Notes under the pieces: model-generated
Databases searched by the model: none
The model's input: the letters and a program-made list of their open reading frames with translations, nothing else
What the model was told of the DNA's origin: nothing
Assembly: GCF_001189955.1 (NCBI RefSeq)
Contig: NZ_LFLT01000007.1
Location: 96,211-160,210, forward strand
Reading direction: 5' to 3'
From: Herbaspirillum chlorophenolicum
GTDB lineage: Bacteria > Pseudomonadota > Gammaproteobacteria > Burkholderiales > Burkholderiaceae_D
DNA length: 64,000 bases
In this document: positions 1 to 9,800 of the stretch, in pieces
Layout of the letters: every line of letters starts with the position of its first letter
Numbering within the stretch: the stretch's first letter is position 1
Made by a program: the position numbers and the translations under genes

Positions 1-805
1 TCGTGATGACTGCGGAATCCATGGCCAGGGGGCGGATCACCACATCGGGGCGCTGGCTCGCCGCGACCCTGGTTGCCCTGATGAAGCCAACTCCGTAGCC
101 CGCACCGACCAGGGTGAGCATCATGTCCAGCGAAGACACATGCTCGGCGACGTCAGGCTGACGCTCCAGCGGCCGCAGGAGCCGCGCCAGTTCACGGTAG
201 TAGCCTTCGTATACCTGTGGATCGCATAAGACCAGTGGGTAGCTCGCGAGCTTGTGCAGCGGAACAGTCTTATGTGAAAGCAAGGGGTGCCGGGCGGGCA
301 CCGCGACCACCAGCGAGTCGTGCCAGAGTGGCTCGGTCAGGATGTCATCGCCGACCTCCGCCGTGTGCGCAAACCCGATCGAGAAGTCGCCCGAGCGCAA
401 CCCGCGCAACTGCTCGGCCAGCGGCACTTCGGACAGGCGAATCTCGATCTCCGGCTCCTCCTCGCGGCAACGGGCCAGGAGGGCCGACAGCCGGGGATCG
501 ATTGCGCCGTCGGACACTGCAATGCGAAGGCTTCCGCTCAGGCCCGCGGCGACCGCCTGAGCGTTCTCCTGAGCCTGCTTCAGCGCGGCGAACACCCTGC
601 GCACGTCTTGCAGGAAAGTTGCGCCCGCCTCGGTAAGCACCGTACCTCGGCGGTTGCGCACGAAGAGCACCACGCCCAGATCGCCCTCAAGCTCCTTGAT
701 GGCGCGGGACAAGGGTGGCTGTTCGATATGAAGGCGCTCGGCGGCCCGAGTGAAGTGCAGCTCCTCTGCGAGAGCCACAAAGCAGCGAAGGTGTCGCAGT
801 TCCAT
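1..805 (-). CDS. LysR-family transcriptional regulator, 3' end outside the window
   Basis: The protein begins MELRHLRCFVALAEELHFTR and continues with the classical LysR winged helix-turn-helix (residues 1-60, with AAERLHIEQPPLSRAIKELE), followed by a linker helix and an effector-binding domain. About 268 residues are present, so the C-terminal tail runs off the left edge. ATG at 803-805 is preferred because a purine-rich CAGGAG lies just upstream and it gives the canonical LysR N-terminus. It is divergent from the plus-strand WYL gene, with about 280 bp between. LysR proteins usually regulate a divergent gene, but here that gene is the BREX regulator and no LysR-type link is proven. The effector is unknown. 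Confidence 0.9.
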   Translation of the reverse strand, partial: MELRHLRCFVALAEELHFTRAAERLHIEQPPLSRAIKELEGDLGVVLFVRNRRGTVLTEAGATFLQDVRRVFAALKQAQENAQAVAAGLSGSLRIAVSDGAIDPRLSALLARCREEEPEIEIRLSEVPLAEQLRGLRSGDFSIGFAHTAEVGDDILTEPLWHDSLVVAVPARHPLLSHKTVPLHKLASYPLVLCDPQVYEGYYRELARLLRPLERQPDVAEHVSSLDMMLTLVGAGYGVGFIRATRVAASQRPDVVIRPLAMDSAVIT

Positions 806-946
806 GGGCCATGCTCCTGTTCCATATCAAGGATCTATTCGCACCAGTTTTCGTCCGCGATGGCCTGCTGGATGCACCCCATTCCACGCCGTTCCTGGTG
901 CGCTCCGCTGGGCTGATCGTCTACTCGTCCACGTCAGATCACTCAT

Positions 947-974
947 TTGCGCCTCAAAAAATGGTTATCATAAT
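947..974 (+). promoter_or_regulatory. Candidate promoter for the BREX operon
   Basis: TTGCGC (947-952) and CATAAT (969-974) are separated by 16 bp, in the AT-richer part of the gap between the LysR gene and the WYL regulator. The spacing and -10 are acceptable for a sigma-70 promoter, but the -35 matches consensus weakly. Read by eye only. Confidence 0.3.
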
Positions 975-1032
975 GCAGCGCACTAGCAAACCAGCTTGGA
1001 TTTATAGACGTCTTTTCAAGCAGCTCATATAC

Positions 1033-1050
1033 TTTCTGCAGAAATCTGCA
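1033..1050 (+). promoter_or_regulatory. Palindromic candidate operator upstream of the WYL regulator
   Basis: Two overlapping palindromes occur here: TTTCTGCAGAAA (1033-1044) and TGCAGA-AA-TCTGCA (1037-1050). They lie 34 bp before the start codon of the WYL gene. BrxR-type WYL proteins are known to bind inverted repeats upstream of their own BREX operons and repress them, so autoregulation is a reasonable inference. Confidence 0.4.
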
Positions 1051-1083
1051 TAAGCATTCGCTAACCCGAACGAGCCAACCAGG

Positions 1084-1998
1084 ATGCCCCACGAACAGCT
1101 TGCCGATCTAACCCAGCCACAGCGCGACCGGCTCGCGTTCGTGGAGTTGCGCGTGCGCTTCATTGGGGAGATGCGCCGCCAGGACTTGGTCGCGCGGTTT
1201 GGTATCCAGTCCGCTGCTGCGTCCAGGGACCTGGCGCTGTACAAGGAAATCGCCCCCGGCAACATCGACTACGACGGCAAAGGCAAGTTCTACGTCCTCG
1301 GCCCGAGCTTCCAGCCGATCTTCGATTTCCCGCCCGAGCGGGTGTTGTCGTGGCTGACGCAGGGTTTTGGCGACGGTGAACCGATGCGCATCAAAGCCTG
1401 GGTGGCCAGCGAGAGCCCGTCCCGGCTCACCCACCCTGACCTGGACATCCTGGCGAGCGTGACTCGTGCCATCCACTACGAATGCCCGATGGGGATCGAG
1501 TACCACTCCATCTCCAGTGGCCGCACCGTGCGGGAGATCGTCCCGTTCGCGCTGATCGACAACGGCCTGCGCTGGCACGTCCGCGCCTTCGACCGCAAAT
1601 CGCAGGAGTTCCGGGATTTTGTCATCACCCGGATCAAGCGCCCTGTGGTGCGCAAGGGGCAGCCCGTGGCGCCCCACGAAATGAACGATCAGGACATTCA
1701 GTGGACCCGGATCGTCGAGCTGGAGCTGGTTCCTCACCCGGATCAGCCCCGGCCAGAAATCACTGAAATGGACTACGGCATGCAGGGTGGTGTGCTGCAC
1801 ATGAAGCTGCGCGCCGCCACCGCCGGCTACATCCTGCGCAAATGGAGTGTGGACTGCTCCCCCGACCACAATCTGCGCGGCCCCGAATACCGGCTTTGGT
1901 TGAGGAACCACCTCGCCATCTATGGTGTGCGCAGTGCGGTGCTGGCGCCGGGTTACCGCTCCCCTGATCAACACCGGCTCGAAGCCGAGACGGACTGA
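1084..1998 (+). CDS. brxR: WYL-domain transcriptional regulator (BrxR-like)
   Basis: This 304-residue protein has an N-terminal winged helix (about residues 20-75, RFIGEMRRQDLVARFGIQSA), a WYL-type domain (about 120-200, around the segment IHYECPMGIEYHSISSGRTV) and a C-terminal extension that may dimerise. Length and architecture match BrxR regulators found first in many BREX loci. It reads directly into brxF (stop at 1998, next start at 2003), so it is the leader gene of the operon. It probably represses the operon through the palindromes just upstream. The regulatory ligand of the WYL pocket is unknown. Confidence 0.85.
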   Translation: MPHEQLADLTQPQRDRLAFVELRVRFIGEMRRQDLVARFGIQSAAASRDLALYKEIAPGNIDYDGKGKFYVLGPSFQPIFDFPPERVLSWLTQGFGDGEPMRIKAWVASESPSRLTHPDLDILASVTRAIHYECPMGIEYHSISSGRTVREIVPFALIDNGLRWHVRAFDRKSQEFRDFVITRIKRPVVRKGQPVAPHEMNDQDIQWTRIVELELVPHPDQPRPEITEMDYGMQGGVLHMKLRAATAGYILRKWSVDCSPDHNLRGPEYRLWLRNHLAIYGVRSAVLAPGYRSPDQHRLEAETD

Positions 1999-2002
1999 TG
2001 GG

Positions 2003-2476
2003 ATGAGCATGCTCGCAAAACTGGAACGACTCATCGGCGAAATCGGCGACCTCAACAGCAAGTTGATCCTGCTGGTCGGCCCCAGCCGCAGTGGCAAGAC
2101 CCAACTGCTGCGCCAGCTCAGCGCCAAGCTCAATATCGAGCCGCTCAACGTCGGCCTGGAGCTGGGGCGCCGGCTGGCCGCCACGCCGAACAACAAGCGC
2201 GGCTTCTCGGCAGGCGAACTGCTGCGCGAGATGGCGCTGCTTGAACAATTCGGGGAGCGAACCGAAACCCCGCTGCTGCTCGACAACCTGGAGTTGCTGT
2301 TCGAGCCCAGCTTGCAGATCAACCCGCTTGACCTCGTCAGGCGGCTGGCTCACGCCAGGCGTGTCGTGGCCGTCTGGCCTGGCGAGCTGCGCGGTGATCG
2401 GCTGATCTACGCCGACATGAGCCATCCAGAACATCGTGACTACAGCCAGGACGGTGTGGTCGTACTCGAAATTTGA
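2003..2476 (+). CDS. brxF: BREX-3 P-loop protein BrxF
   Basis: A small 157-residue ATPase-like protein with a Walker A motif near residue 25 (LLVGPSRSGKTQLL) and a hydrophobic acidic stretch (TPLLLDNLELLF) that may serve as Walker B. Size, P-loop and position directly before a giant BrxC-type ATPase fit BrxF, the hallmark small gene of type 3 BREX. The start ATG at 2003 gives MSMLAKLERL; ATG at 2009 is a possible alternative. The stop lies 35 bp before the brxC ATG. Its biochemical role in BREX is unclear. Confidence 0.8.
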   Translation: MSMLAKLERLIGEIGDLNSKLILLVGPSRSGKTQLLRQLSAKLNIEPLNVGLELGRRLAATPNNKRGFSAGELLREMALLEQFGERTETPLLLDNLELLFEPSLQINPLDLVRRLAHARRVVAVWPGELRGDRLIYADMSHPEHRDYSQDGVVVLEI

Positions 2477-2511
2477 CCGAATTTACGAAAACTGCGGGAA
2501 GAGAGAAGCAT

Positions 2512-5500
2512 ATGGGCACGAACATGAAATACGGAGATTTGATCCAGTTCGAGCAGATCGAGTCAGTCATTCAACTGCTCGATGCCGGACGCCCGGACGA
2601 AGCCAAGAAGCTCGTCGCGACCTATGTCATCTCCGATGACATGGCCGAGCGAATCTCCAAGCTCATGGTTCCCCAGCTCAGTTTCGAGGATTCGGTCGAT
2701 CACAAGGGCGTGCTGATCGTCGGCAACTACGGCACCGGTAAATCGCACTTGATGTCGGTGCTGTCGCTGGTGGCAGAAGACGCCGCTTATGCGCCGATGA
2801 TTCGCCACCCCAAGGTCGCCGAGGCGGTTGCCTCCATTGCCGGAAAATTCAAGGTTCTTCGCATCGAGGTGGGCGGCCTGGAAATGCCGCTGCGCCAGGT
2901 CATCACCCAGCAGCTTGAGCGCTTCCTCGACAAACTGGGCGTCAGCTACAGCTTCCCGGCGGCAGATCAGGAACTCAACAACAAAGAGTCTCTTGAAGAA
3001 ATGATGGCCGCCTTCCATGAGGTCTACCCAGACCAGGGCCTGCTGCTGGTGGTTGATGAGTTCCTGGAATACCTGCAATCGCGCAAGGACAACGAACTGA
3101 TTCGCGACTTGGCCATCCTGCGGCAGATCGGCGAAATCACCAAACATCTCAAGTTCCGCTTCGTGGCCGGCGTGCAGGAAGCCATCTTCGACAGCGTGCG
3201 CTTCCAGCATGTGGCCGACAGCATGCGCCGGGTCAACGAGCGCTTCACCCAAATCCTCATCGACCGCCAGGACGTGAGCTTCGTCGTCTCCGCGCGCCTG
3301 CTCAAGAAGACTGCCGACCAGCAGAACAAGATCCGCGAATACCTCACGCCGTTCGCCAAGTTCTACGGCTCCATGAACGAGCGCATGGACGAGTACGTGC
3401 GACTGTTCCCGGTGCACCCGGACTACCTGAAGACCTTCGAGCAGATCCACTTCACCGAGAAGCGCGGCGCGCTCAAGACCATCGAGGCCGCCATGCTGGC
3501 CATCCTCGACCAGGAAGTGCCCGCCGACAAGCCGCTGTTCATCAGCTACGAGAGTTTCTGGAACACCATCAAGGCCAACTCGGTCTTGCGCGCCGACCCG
3601 AACATCAAGGAAGTGATGCGCGTCTCCGAAGTGCTGGAGTCGCGCGTGCAGCAGGCCTTCACGCGCCCGGCTTACAAGCCGATGGCGCTGCGCGTCATCA
3701 ACGCGCTGGCCGTCCATCGACTGACCACCGGTGGCGACATCCACATTCCGATCGGCCCCACCGCCGCCGAGCTGCGTGACGCCCTGTGTCTGTTCCAGCC
3801 GGGCGTGGAAGACATGCCGGGCGACCCCGCCGAGAACCTGCTGTCGATGGTGCAAACCGTGATGCGGGAAGTGCTGAAGACCGTCAACGGTCAGTTCATC
3901 TCCAAGGCACCTGACACCGAGCAGTACTACCTCGACCTCAAGAAAGACATCGACTACGACGCGCAGATCGAAAAGCGCGCCGAAGCTCTGTCCGACGATG
4001 CACTGGATCGTGCCTACTACAGCGCCGTCAAAGCGCTGATGGAGTGCAGCGACGACCTGCGCTACCCCGGCTTCCAGATCTGGCAGTACCAGCTCGAATG
4101 GCAAGAACGCCGTGTCGAGCGCATGGGCTACCTGTTCTTCGGCGCGCCGAATGATCGGCCCACGGCCCAGCCGGAACGCGATTTCTACGTCTACTTCATC
4201 CAACCCTTCGACAAACCGAAGTTCGCCGATAACAACCTGTCGGATGAGGTCTTCTTCCGCCTCACCGGACTGGACGACGATCTCAAGCGGCACCTGTCGT
4301 CCTACGCCGCGGCGCTCGATCTGGCCTCCACCGCCAGTGGCGGCGCCAAGGGCATCTACCTGTCCAAGGCACAGGATTTCCTGCGCGCCATGAGCAAGTG
4401 GCTGCAAGAAAAGCAGATGACCGCCTTCGAGGTCACCTACCAAGGCAAGAAAAAGAACCTGCAGGACTGGGCCAAAGGCGTGTCGCTGCGTGACCGGGCG
4501 CGCCTCGGTGCGGACGAGCGCATCAACTTCCGCGACGTGGTGAACGTCATTTCGGGCCTGGTACTGGGCCAGCGTTTCGGCGATCTCGCGCCGGAATACC
4601 CCAGCTTTTCCGTGCTGGTCACCGAGACCAACCGCAAGCAACTGATCGGCAACGCACTGCGCGCTCTGGCCGGCGGTACGCGCACCAAGGATGCTGCAGC
4701 TATGCTCGATGCGCTGGAACTGCTCGATGGCGACCGCGTCGATCCGGCCAACTCCCGCTACGCGCAGGAAGTGCTGAACCGGCTCAAAGCCAAGGGCCAC
4801 GGCCAGGTGCTCAACCGCAACGAACTGCTGTCAGGCTCGTCCGACATTGAGTATTTCACACCAGACAAATTTCGACTGGAACCCGACCTGCTGGTCACTG
4901 TGCTGAGCGGTCTGGTCTATTCCGGCGACATCGTGCTGTCGATCACCGGCGACAAGATCGACTCCGGCAAGCTGGCGCAACTGGCAGAACGCTCGTTGGA
5001 GGAACTCAAGCAGTTCAAGCACATCGAGGCGCCCAAGGAGATCAACCTCGCCGTGCTGCGCGCCTTGTTCGAGTTGTTCGACCTGCCGTCTGGCCTGGCC
5101 CAGAAGGCCAGCCAGGGCGACATTGAACCGGTCATCAAACTGCAGGAAAAAGTCAGCGCGCTGGTGCCGCGCGTGCTCAAGGCCGGCTCCGATCTGCAGC
5201 AAGGCAAGCTCGGTTTCTGGGGCCAGAACCTGCTGCGCGAGGAAGAAGCCAAGGACTGGTACGCCCGGCTCGATTCGTTGAAGAAATTCACCGAGTCGCT
5301 GACACCCTACAACACCGTCGGCAAACTCAAGAACCTACGCGTCACCGAGGAAGACCTGGACGGTCAGAAAAAGAATCTGGAAATCCTGGCTGCCGTCGAG
5401 CGTCTGCTCGAACTGGTGGCGGAGCTGGGCAGCACGGCGTCCTACCTCTCGCAGGCCGAGATGGTGTTGCCCGCCGAGCACCCGTGGCTGAAACAGGCTG

Positions 5501-6264
5501 AAGCCGCCCGCAAGGCCATCTTCGACAAGATCAGCCAGGACCGCAGCGCCGAGCACGCTGCCCTGATTCTGGGTAATGGCCGGCAGACGCTGGCCCAGCT
5601 CAAGAAGGACTACATCACCGCCTACATCGCCAGCCACAGCAAGGCGCGCCTCGGCGTGGCCGAGGACAAGACCCGCAACGCCCTGCGCAAGGACGACCGC
5701 CTGCTGGCACTGCGCGTACTGGCCGGCGTGTCGCTGATGCCTACCAGCCAGCTCACCGCCTTCGAGGAATCCCTCAACGGCTTAAAGAGCTGCTCATCGC
5801 TGGATGAGCCGACGCTGGTCACGGCCGCCGTCTGCCCGCACTGCCAGTTCCGCCCGGCTGCCGAGCAACTGGAGCTGCTGCCTGCCGTCAACCGCCTGCA
5901 CAAGCTGGACGATGACCTGGATGAGTTGCTGGCCAACTGGCAGCAGACCCTGCTGGAAAACCTGGAAGACCCGTTCACCCAGGACAGCCTCGGCCTGTTG
6001 CCCGCAGCAAGCAAGAAACTGATCGACGCCTTTCTGGCCTCACGCAAGCTGCCGGAGCCCTTGACCCAAGAGTTCGCCAATGCCGTGCAAGAGGCGCTGT
6101 CGGGGCTGGAGAAGATCGCGGTCAAAGGCGACGAGATCAAGCAGGCACTGCTGCAAGGCGGATCGCCGGCCACGCCGGATGAGCTGCGCAAGCGCTTCGA
6201 TGCCTTCATGAACGAACGCTGCAAGGGCAAGGATGCCACCAAGCTGCGCTTCGTGATCGAGTGA
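2512..6264 (+). CDS. brxC: BrxC-like giant ATPase (DUF6079 type)
   Basis: A 1250-residue cytoplasmic AAA-like protein with Walker A GNYGTGKSH near residues 70-78 and Walker B LLLVVDEF near 178-185, then long alpha-helical segments and a CPHC pair near residue 1107 that might be half of a metal site. BrxC is the large ATPase core of BREX and is thought to form oligomers on DNA. An upstream TTG at 2473 overlaps the brxF stop, but ATG 2512 is preceded by a good GGAAGAGAG Shine-Dalgarno, so I start there. It is followed by 36 bp and then the SIR2 gene rather than pglX, which is unusual for this operon type. Confidence 0.85.
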   Translation: MGTNMKYGDLIQFEQIESVIQLLDAGRPDEAKKLVATYVISDDMAERISKLMVPQLSFEDSVDHKGVLIVGNYGTGKSHLMSVLSLVAEDAAYAPMIRHPKVAEAVASIAGKFKVLRIEVGGLEMPLRQVITQQLERFLDKLGVSYSFPAADQELNNKESLEEMMAAFHEVYPDQGLLLVVDEFLEYLQSRKDNELIRDLAILRQIGEITKHLKFRFVAGVQEAIFDSVRFQHVADSMRRVNERFTQILIDRQDVSFVVSARLLKKTADQQNKIREYLTPFAKFYGSMNERMDEYVRLFPVHPDYLKTFEQIHFTEKRGALKTIEAAMLAILDQEVPADKPLFISYESFWNTIKANSVLRADPNIKEVMRVSEVLESRVQQAFTRPAYKPMALRVINALAVHRLTTGGDIHIPIGPTAAELRDALCLFQPGVEDMPGDPAENLLSMVQTVMREVLKTVNGQFISKAPDTEQYYLDLKKDIDYDAQIEKRAEALSDDALDRAYYSAVKALMECSDDLRYPGFQIWQYQLEWQERRVERMGYLFFGAPNDRPTAQPERDFYVYFIQPFDKPKFADNNLSDEVFFRLTGLDDDLKRHLSSYAAALDLASTASGGAKGIYLSKAQDFLRAMSKWLQEKQMTAFEVTYQGKKKNLQDWAKGVSLRDRARLGADERINFRDVVNVISGLVLGQRFGDLAPEYPSFSVLVTETNRKQLIGNALRALAGGTRTKDAAAMLDALELLDGDRVDPANSRYAQEVLNRLKAKGHGQVLNRNELLSGSSDIEYFTPDKFRLEPDLLVTVLSGLVYSGDIVLSITGDKIDSGKLAQLAERSLEELKQFKHIEAPKEINLAVLRALFELFDLPSGLAQKASQGDIEPVIKLQEKVSALVPRVLKAGSDLQQGKLGFWGQNLLREEEAKDWYARLDSLKKFTESLTPYNTVGKLKNLRVTEEDLDGQKKNLEILAAVERLLELVAELGSTASYLSQAEMVLPAEHPWLKQAEAARKAIFDKISQDRSAEHAALILGNGRQTLAQLKKDYITAYIASHSKARLGVAEDKTRNALRKDDRLLALRVLAGVSLMPTSQLTAFEESLNGLKSCSSLDEPTLVTAAVCPHCQFRPAAEQLELLPAVNRLHKLDDDLDELLANWQQTLLENLEDPFTQDSLGLLPAASKKLIDAFLASRKLPEPLTQEFANAVQEALSGLEKIAVKGDEIKQALLQGGSPATPDELRKRFDAFMNERCKGKDATKLRFVIE

Positions 6265-6300
6265 TGCCATGACTCTGCAAACGAACAGGAAACTGCTGCC

Positions 6301-7671
6301 ATGAGCAACACACTGAAAGTCAGGGACGACCACGCCCCTATCTGCTTCGAAGCAAGCGCCGAGGATGCCGGCAAGTTCAAGCTTTGCGAAGGCGCAGAAG
6401 CCTCCTGGCTAACTCAGAGCCAAAATTTCGACATCAAGGTGTTGCGAAGCCGTGTCGAGCCTTGGCTGACCGCCTTATTCCAGTCGGAGCATCTTTCGCT
6501 GCTTGCTGGCTCAGGATTGACCCATGCCGTGCACCATCTGGCGACAGGCAAGCCAGCGGCTGGAATGAACGAAGTAACCCTGACCATCTACGAGGATGCA
6601 ATCAGGAAAGCAGCGAAAGAAGCCGCCCAAAGATCAGGCCGGGAAACGGGTAATCTGGAAGACCAGCTTCGCGCCGCCAACGAATTGCTGCGAGGGCTTG
6701 AGATACTGGGCGATTCAGCAGAAGCCGAAACGCTGCTGACTGAGCTGACCAGCACGCTGGAAGACTTCTCCAAGTCCATCCTCGAAAGCGAAGCCGGGAT
6801 TGCCAGGGCAGATGAAGACAAACGTGAGCAAGCGCTCAATGTGCTGGTCACCTTCCTGATGAGCTTCGCCAGCCGCACCGGCGTGCGTGATCGGCTGAAC
6901 ATCTTCACCACCAACTATGACCGGCTGATCGAAGCTGGGGCCGAACTGGCCGGGCTGCATCTGCTGGACCGCTTCCTCGGCAACCTCATGCCGATCTTTC
7001 GTTCATCGCGGCTGGATCTGGACATGCACTACAACCCGCCAGGCATACGCGGTGAACCGCGCTATCTGGAGGGGGTCGCTCGCTTTACCAAGCTGCACGG
7101 CTCGGTAGATTGGGTGCAGGCCGATAGGGATATCCGCCGCGTCGGGCTGCCCTTCGGCGCTGATGATGTCGCGCCCTATCTGCAAGCGCCTGGGCTTAAT
7201 GGTGCCAGTGCCCACAAGCTGATGATCTACCCCAATGCCGCCAAGGACCGGGAGACTTCGGATCACCCCTATGTGGAACTGTTCCGAGACCTCGCCGCCG
7301 CCGTGTGCCGCCCTAACAGCACGCTGATTACCTATGGCTACAGCTTTGGTGACGAGCACATCAACCGCGTCATCCGCGACATGCTCACAGTGCCGTCCAC
7401 CCATCTGGTGATCATTGCCTATAACGATCCGCTTGGCCGGATCATGCAGACCTACCAAGAGTTGGGACGTCCCTCGCAGATCAGCCTGCTGATCGGCCCC
7501 GCTCTGGCTGATTTGCAAATCCTGACCGAAAGTTTCCTGCCCAAGGCCGCTATCGACAAAACCACCTTCCGCATGAGCGAACTGCTCAAGCAGCGTTTCG
7601 GCACCGAAGCCCATCCAGGCCCGGCAGCAGCGAAACCTGGTGGTGATTTTGACGGGGCAGACCAGATATGA
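6301..7671 (+). CDS. SIR2-family NAD-binding/NADase protein (Sir2-HerA type partner)
   Basis: 456 residues. Sirtuin-like landmarks are visible: a glycine-rich nucleotide loop LLAGSGLTHAV near residue 66, TTNYD near 202, a KLHGS segment near 264 whose His matches the catalytic histidine of the fold, and GYSFGDEHINR near 345. In anti-phage systems such SIR2 domains usually deplete NAD+ rather than deacetylate proteins. The stop overlaps the start of the HerA-type ATPase by 4 bp, the arrangement of two-gene Sir2-HerA systems. The pair is placed between brxC and pglX, inside the BREX operon. NADase activity is an inference. Confidence 0.85.
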   Translation: MSNTLKVRDDHAPICFEASAEDAGKFKLCEGAEASWLTQSQNFDIKVLRSRVEPWLTALFQSEHLSLLAGSGLTHAVHHLATGKPAAGMNEVTLTIYEDAIRKAAKEAAQRSGRETGNLEDQLRAANELLRGLEILGDSAEAETLLTELTSTLEDFSKSILESEAGIARADEDKREQALNVLVTFLMSFASRTGVRDRLNIFTTNYDRLIEAGAELAGLHLLDRFLGNLMPIFRSSRLDLDMHYNPPGIRGEPRYLEGVARFTKLHGSVDWVQADRDIRRVGLPFGADDVAPYLQAPGLNGASAHKLMIYPNAAKDRETSDHPYVELFRDLAAAVCRPNSTLITYGYSFGDEHINRVIRDMLTVPSTHLVIIAYNDPLGRIMQTYQELGRPSQISLLIGPALADLQILTESFLPKAAIDKTTFRMSELLKQRFGTEAHPGPAAAKPGGDFDGADQI

Positions 7672-9800
7672 GCTTCTCGCCCCTGGCCTACGCCGACTCA
7701 CTGCGTATCGGCAGCATCGATTTTGTCTCGCCCGACGAAATCAAGGTTCTGCTGGACATCGAAGCACCCGACAACCTCGCTCTGAACACAGGTACTCCAC
7801 GGCCGTTCCCGCGGATCAATGGTTATGTCCTCGTGCCTAGTGAGACAGGTTATCTGGTCGCACAGGTGGAGTGGATCACCATCGAGCGGTCTCAGTACCC
7901 CAAGCGCAAGGGCATGCAGGATTTCGGCCTGGTTGATTTGCCTTATCCGCTGCGCAAGATGAGCCTCAACCCGCTGGGTGGCTTGGCTTACGAGGGCCAG
8001 ATTGCTGGAAAGGAACGCTATTCCTTCCGGCGTGGTGTGGAAGCCTACCCGACGGTAGGCGACCCCGTACTGCTACCCACCCAAACCCAGCTACGCGCCA
8101 TCGTCGAATCTGGCGATAACCGCCGGGTGAAAATCGGCGTCAGTCCGCTGGCCGCCAATGCAGAGGTCAAGATCGACCCTGATCGCCTGTTCGGTCGTCA
8201 TCTGGCCGTGCTGGGCAACACCGGCAGTGGCAAATCCTGCTCAGTCGCCGGTTTGATCCGTTGGTCGATGGAAGAAGCCCGCAAAGCACGCGGCGGAGCA
8301 GACCCCAATGCCCGCTTCATTGTGCTCGACCCCAACGGCGAATACGCCAAGGCATTTGATGGTTTGGGGAAAGTGCGCGTATTCGCTGTCGAGCCGAAGC
8401 CTGACAGTGGCATTGAGCAGCTACAGGTGCCGCTTTGGTTCTGGAACAGCGCTGAGTGGAGTGCGTTTACTCAAGCCAGCGAACGTGCCCAACGACCACT
8501 GCTTCGGCGCGCTCTACGCGAAATGCGCAGTGGCGCTGACGTCACAGAAGATCCGGTTTTTATATTACGAAGAAAAATTAGCTCAATACTGATCACGCTT
8601 AAAGCTCAAGTCAGGAATGGCGAAAACTACGAAGGCTGGAAATTTGGCCCCAAGCTCCCTGTATTCATAGAGGACCTGGAGGCATATTCACGCGAGTTCT
8701 CTGATCACAGTGACAGCATTGAGTACCTGCGCAATCAAATGCAGGCACTGCTCAACCGGCCTCAGCAGACGTACCGAAAGCAAAATGGGCAAACCGGGTA
8801 TAACGATTTTCCTGCTACAGCAGTGGAAGTCGTTATGTCGAATCTTCAAGGCTATCTGAATAGTATTGGTGGCATCGTCTACCAAGCTGGCCCTAATGAA
8901 GATGCGCCGCTACGTTTTAACGGCGCACAATTTGCGGATCACTTGGAAAGTTTGGCCAGCCAGGAAAACAACGCGCAGTTCTTTGATTACCTGATTATGC
9001 GTATCCGCACTATGCTGTCGGACACAAGGATCAGCCGAATAACTACAGCTTCAGATCAGGTAAGTTTGCAGGACTGGCTGGCCAACATCATCGGCGACAA
9101 CCAAGCGTCCAACGGCACGGTAACTGTCATCGACCTATCGCTGGTGCCCGCTGAGGTGGTGCACATTGTCACCGCCGTTATTGCTCGTATGACGCTGGAA
9201 TCCATGCAGCGCTACCGCAAGCTCAACCACGGCAAAACGCTGCCTACCGTTCTGGTGATGGAAGAAGCACACACGTTTATCAAGCGCTACCAGGACGATG
9301 CTGAGAACCAGAACTCAGCCGCCATTTGTTGTCAGGTATTCGAGAAAATTGCCCGCGAGGGGCGCAAGTTCGGATTGGGTTTGGTGCTGTCATCCCAGCG
9401 CCCCAGCGAGTTGTCACCCACAGTGCTGTCTCAATGCAACAGCTACCTGCTGCACCGCATCAGCAATGACCGTGACCAGGAATTGGTGCACAAGCTCGTT
9501 CCAGACAACCTGCGTGGTCTGCTGCGCGATCTTCCTTCGCTACCCTCACGCCACGCCATCCTGCTGGGTTGGGCCTCTGAGTTGCCCGTGCTGGTGCAGA
9601 TGAATGCCTTGCCTGAAGGCCAACGGCCAAAATCCGACGACCCGGACTTTTGGGCGGTATGGTCGGGCAAGGAGGAGAACGAAACAGGCGAGATAGAGGC
9701 TGTCGAGCGCACCGTGGATTGGACGGCGATTGCAGAGGACTGGCAACAAATAGCACCTGTGCCAGACAAGGAAGCATCGGATGAAGGCGGAGCTTCCTAG
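7668..9800 (+). CDS. HerA/DUF87-family ATPase (hexameric translocase)
   Basis: 710 residues. Walker A GNTGSGKSC lies near residue 183, followed by FIVLDPNGEY. The VMEEAH acidic motif is near residue 530, and SSQRPSELSPTVLSQCNSY lies further on, typical of HerA/VirB4-like DNA translocases. The N-terminal ~150 residues form a barrel-like HAS region with no obvious motif. It overlaps the SIR2 gene by 4 bp. In characterised Sir2-HerA systems the two proteins assemble into one complex in which HerA controls the SIR2 NADase. A stretch at about 8540-9070 is visibly richer in A+T than the rest, suggesting an internal recombination tract. Confidence 0.85.
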   Translation: MSFSPLAYADSLRIGSIDFVSPDEIKVLLDIEAPDNLALNTGTPRPFPRINGYVLVPSETGYLVAQVEWITIERSQYPKRKGMQDFGLVDLPYPLRKMSLNPLGGLAYEGQIAGKERYSFRRGVEAYPTVGDPVLLPTQTQLRAIVESGDNRRVKIGVSPLAANAEVKIDPDRLFGRHLAVLGNTGSGKSCSVAGLIRWSMEEARKARGGADPNARFIVLDPNGEYAKAFDGLGKVRVFAVEPKPDSGIEQLQVPLWFWNSAEWSAFTQASERAQRPLLRRALREMRSGADVTEDPVFILRRKISSILITLKAQVRNGENYEGWKFGPKLPVFIEDLEAYSREFSDHSDSIEYLRNQMQALLNRPQQTYRKQNGQTGYNDFPATAVEVVMSNLQGYLNSIGGIVYQAGPNEDAPLRFNGAQFADHLESLASQENNAQFFDYLIMRIRTMLSDTRISRITTASDQVSLQDWLANIIGDNQASNGTVTVIDLSLVPAEVVHIVTAVIARMTLESMQRYRKLNHGKTLPTVLVMEEAHTFIKRYQDDAENQNSAAICCQVFEKIAREGRKFGLGLVLSSQRPSELSPTVLSQCNSYLLHRISNDRDQELVHKLVPDNLRGLLRDLPSLPSRHAILLGWASELPVLVQMNALPEGQRPKSDDPDFWAVWSGKEENETGEIEAVERTVDWTAIAEDWQQIAPVPDKEASDEGGAS

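Noticed and set aside
217..916. Several plus-strand frames across the LysR gene
   Set aside because: Arg/Pro/Ser-rich shadows; the minus strand has a textbook LysR N-terminus.
2563..4800. Long open frame antisense to brxC
   Set aside because: It is a shadow of GC-rich codons of brxC: low-complexity, Val/Glu/His/Gln-rich, no motif, no leader. brxC has clear P-loop motifs.
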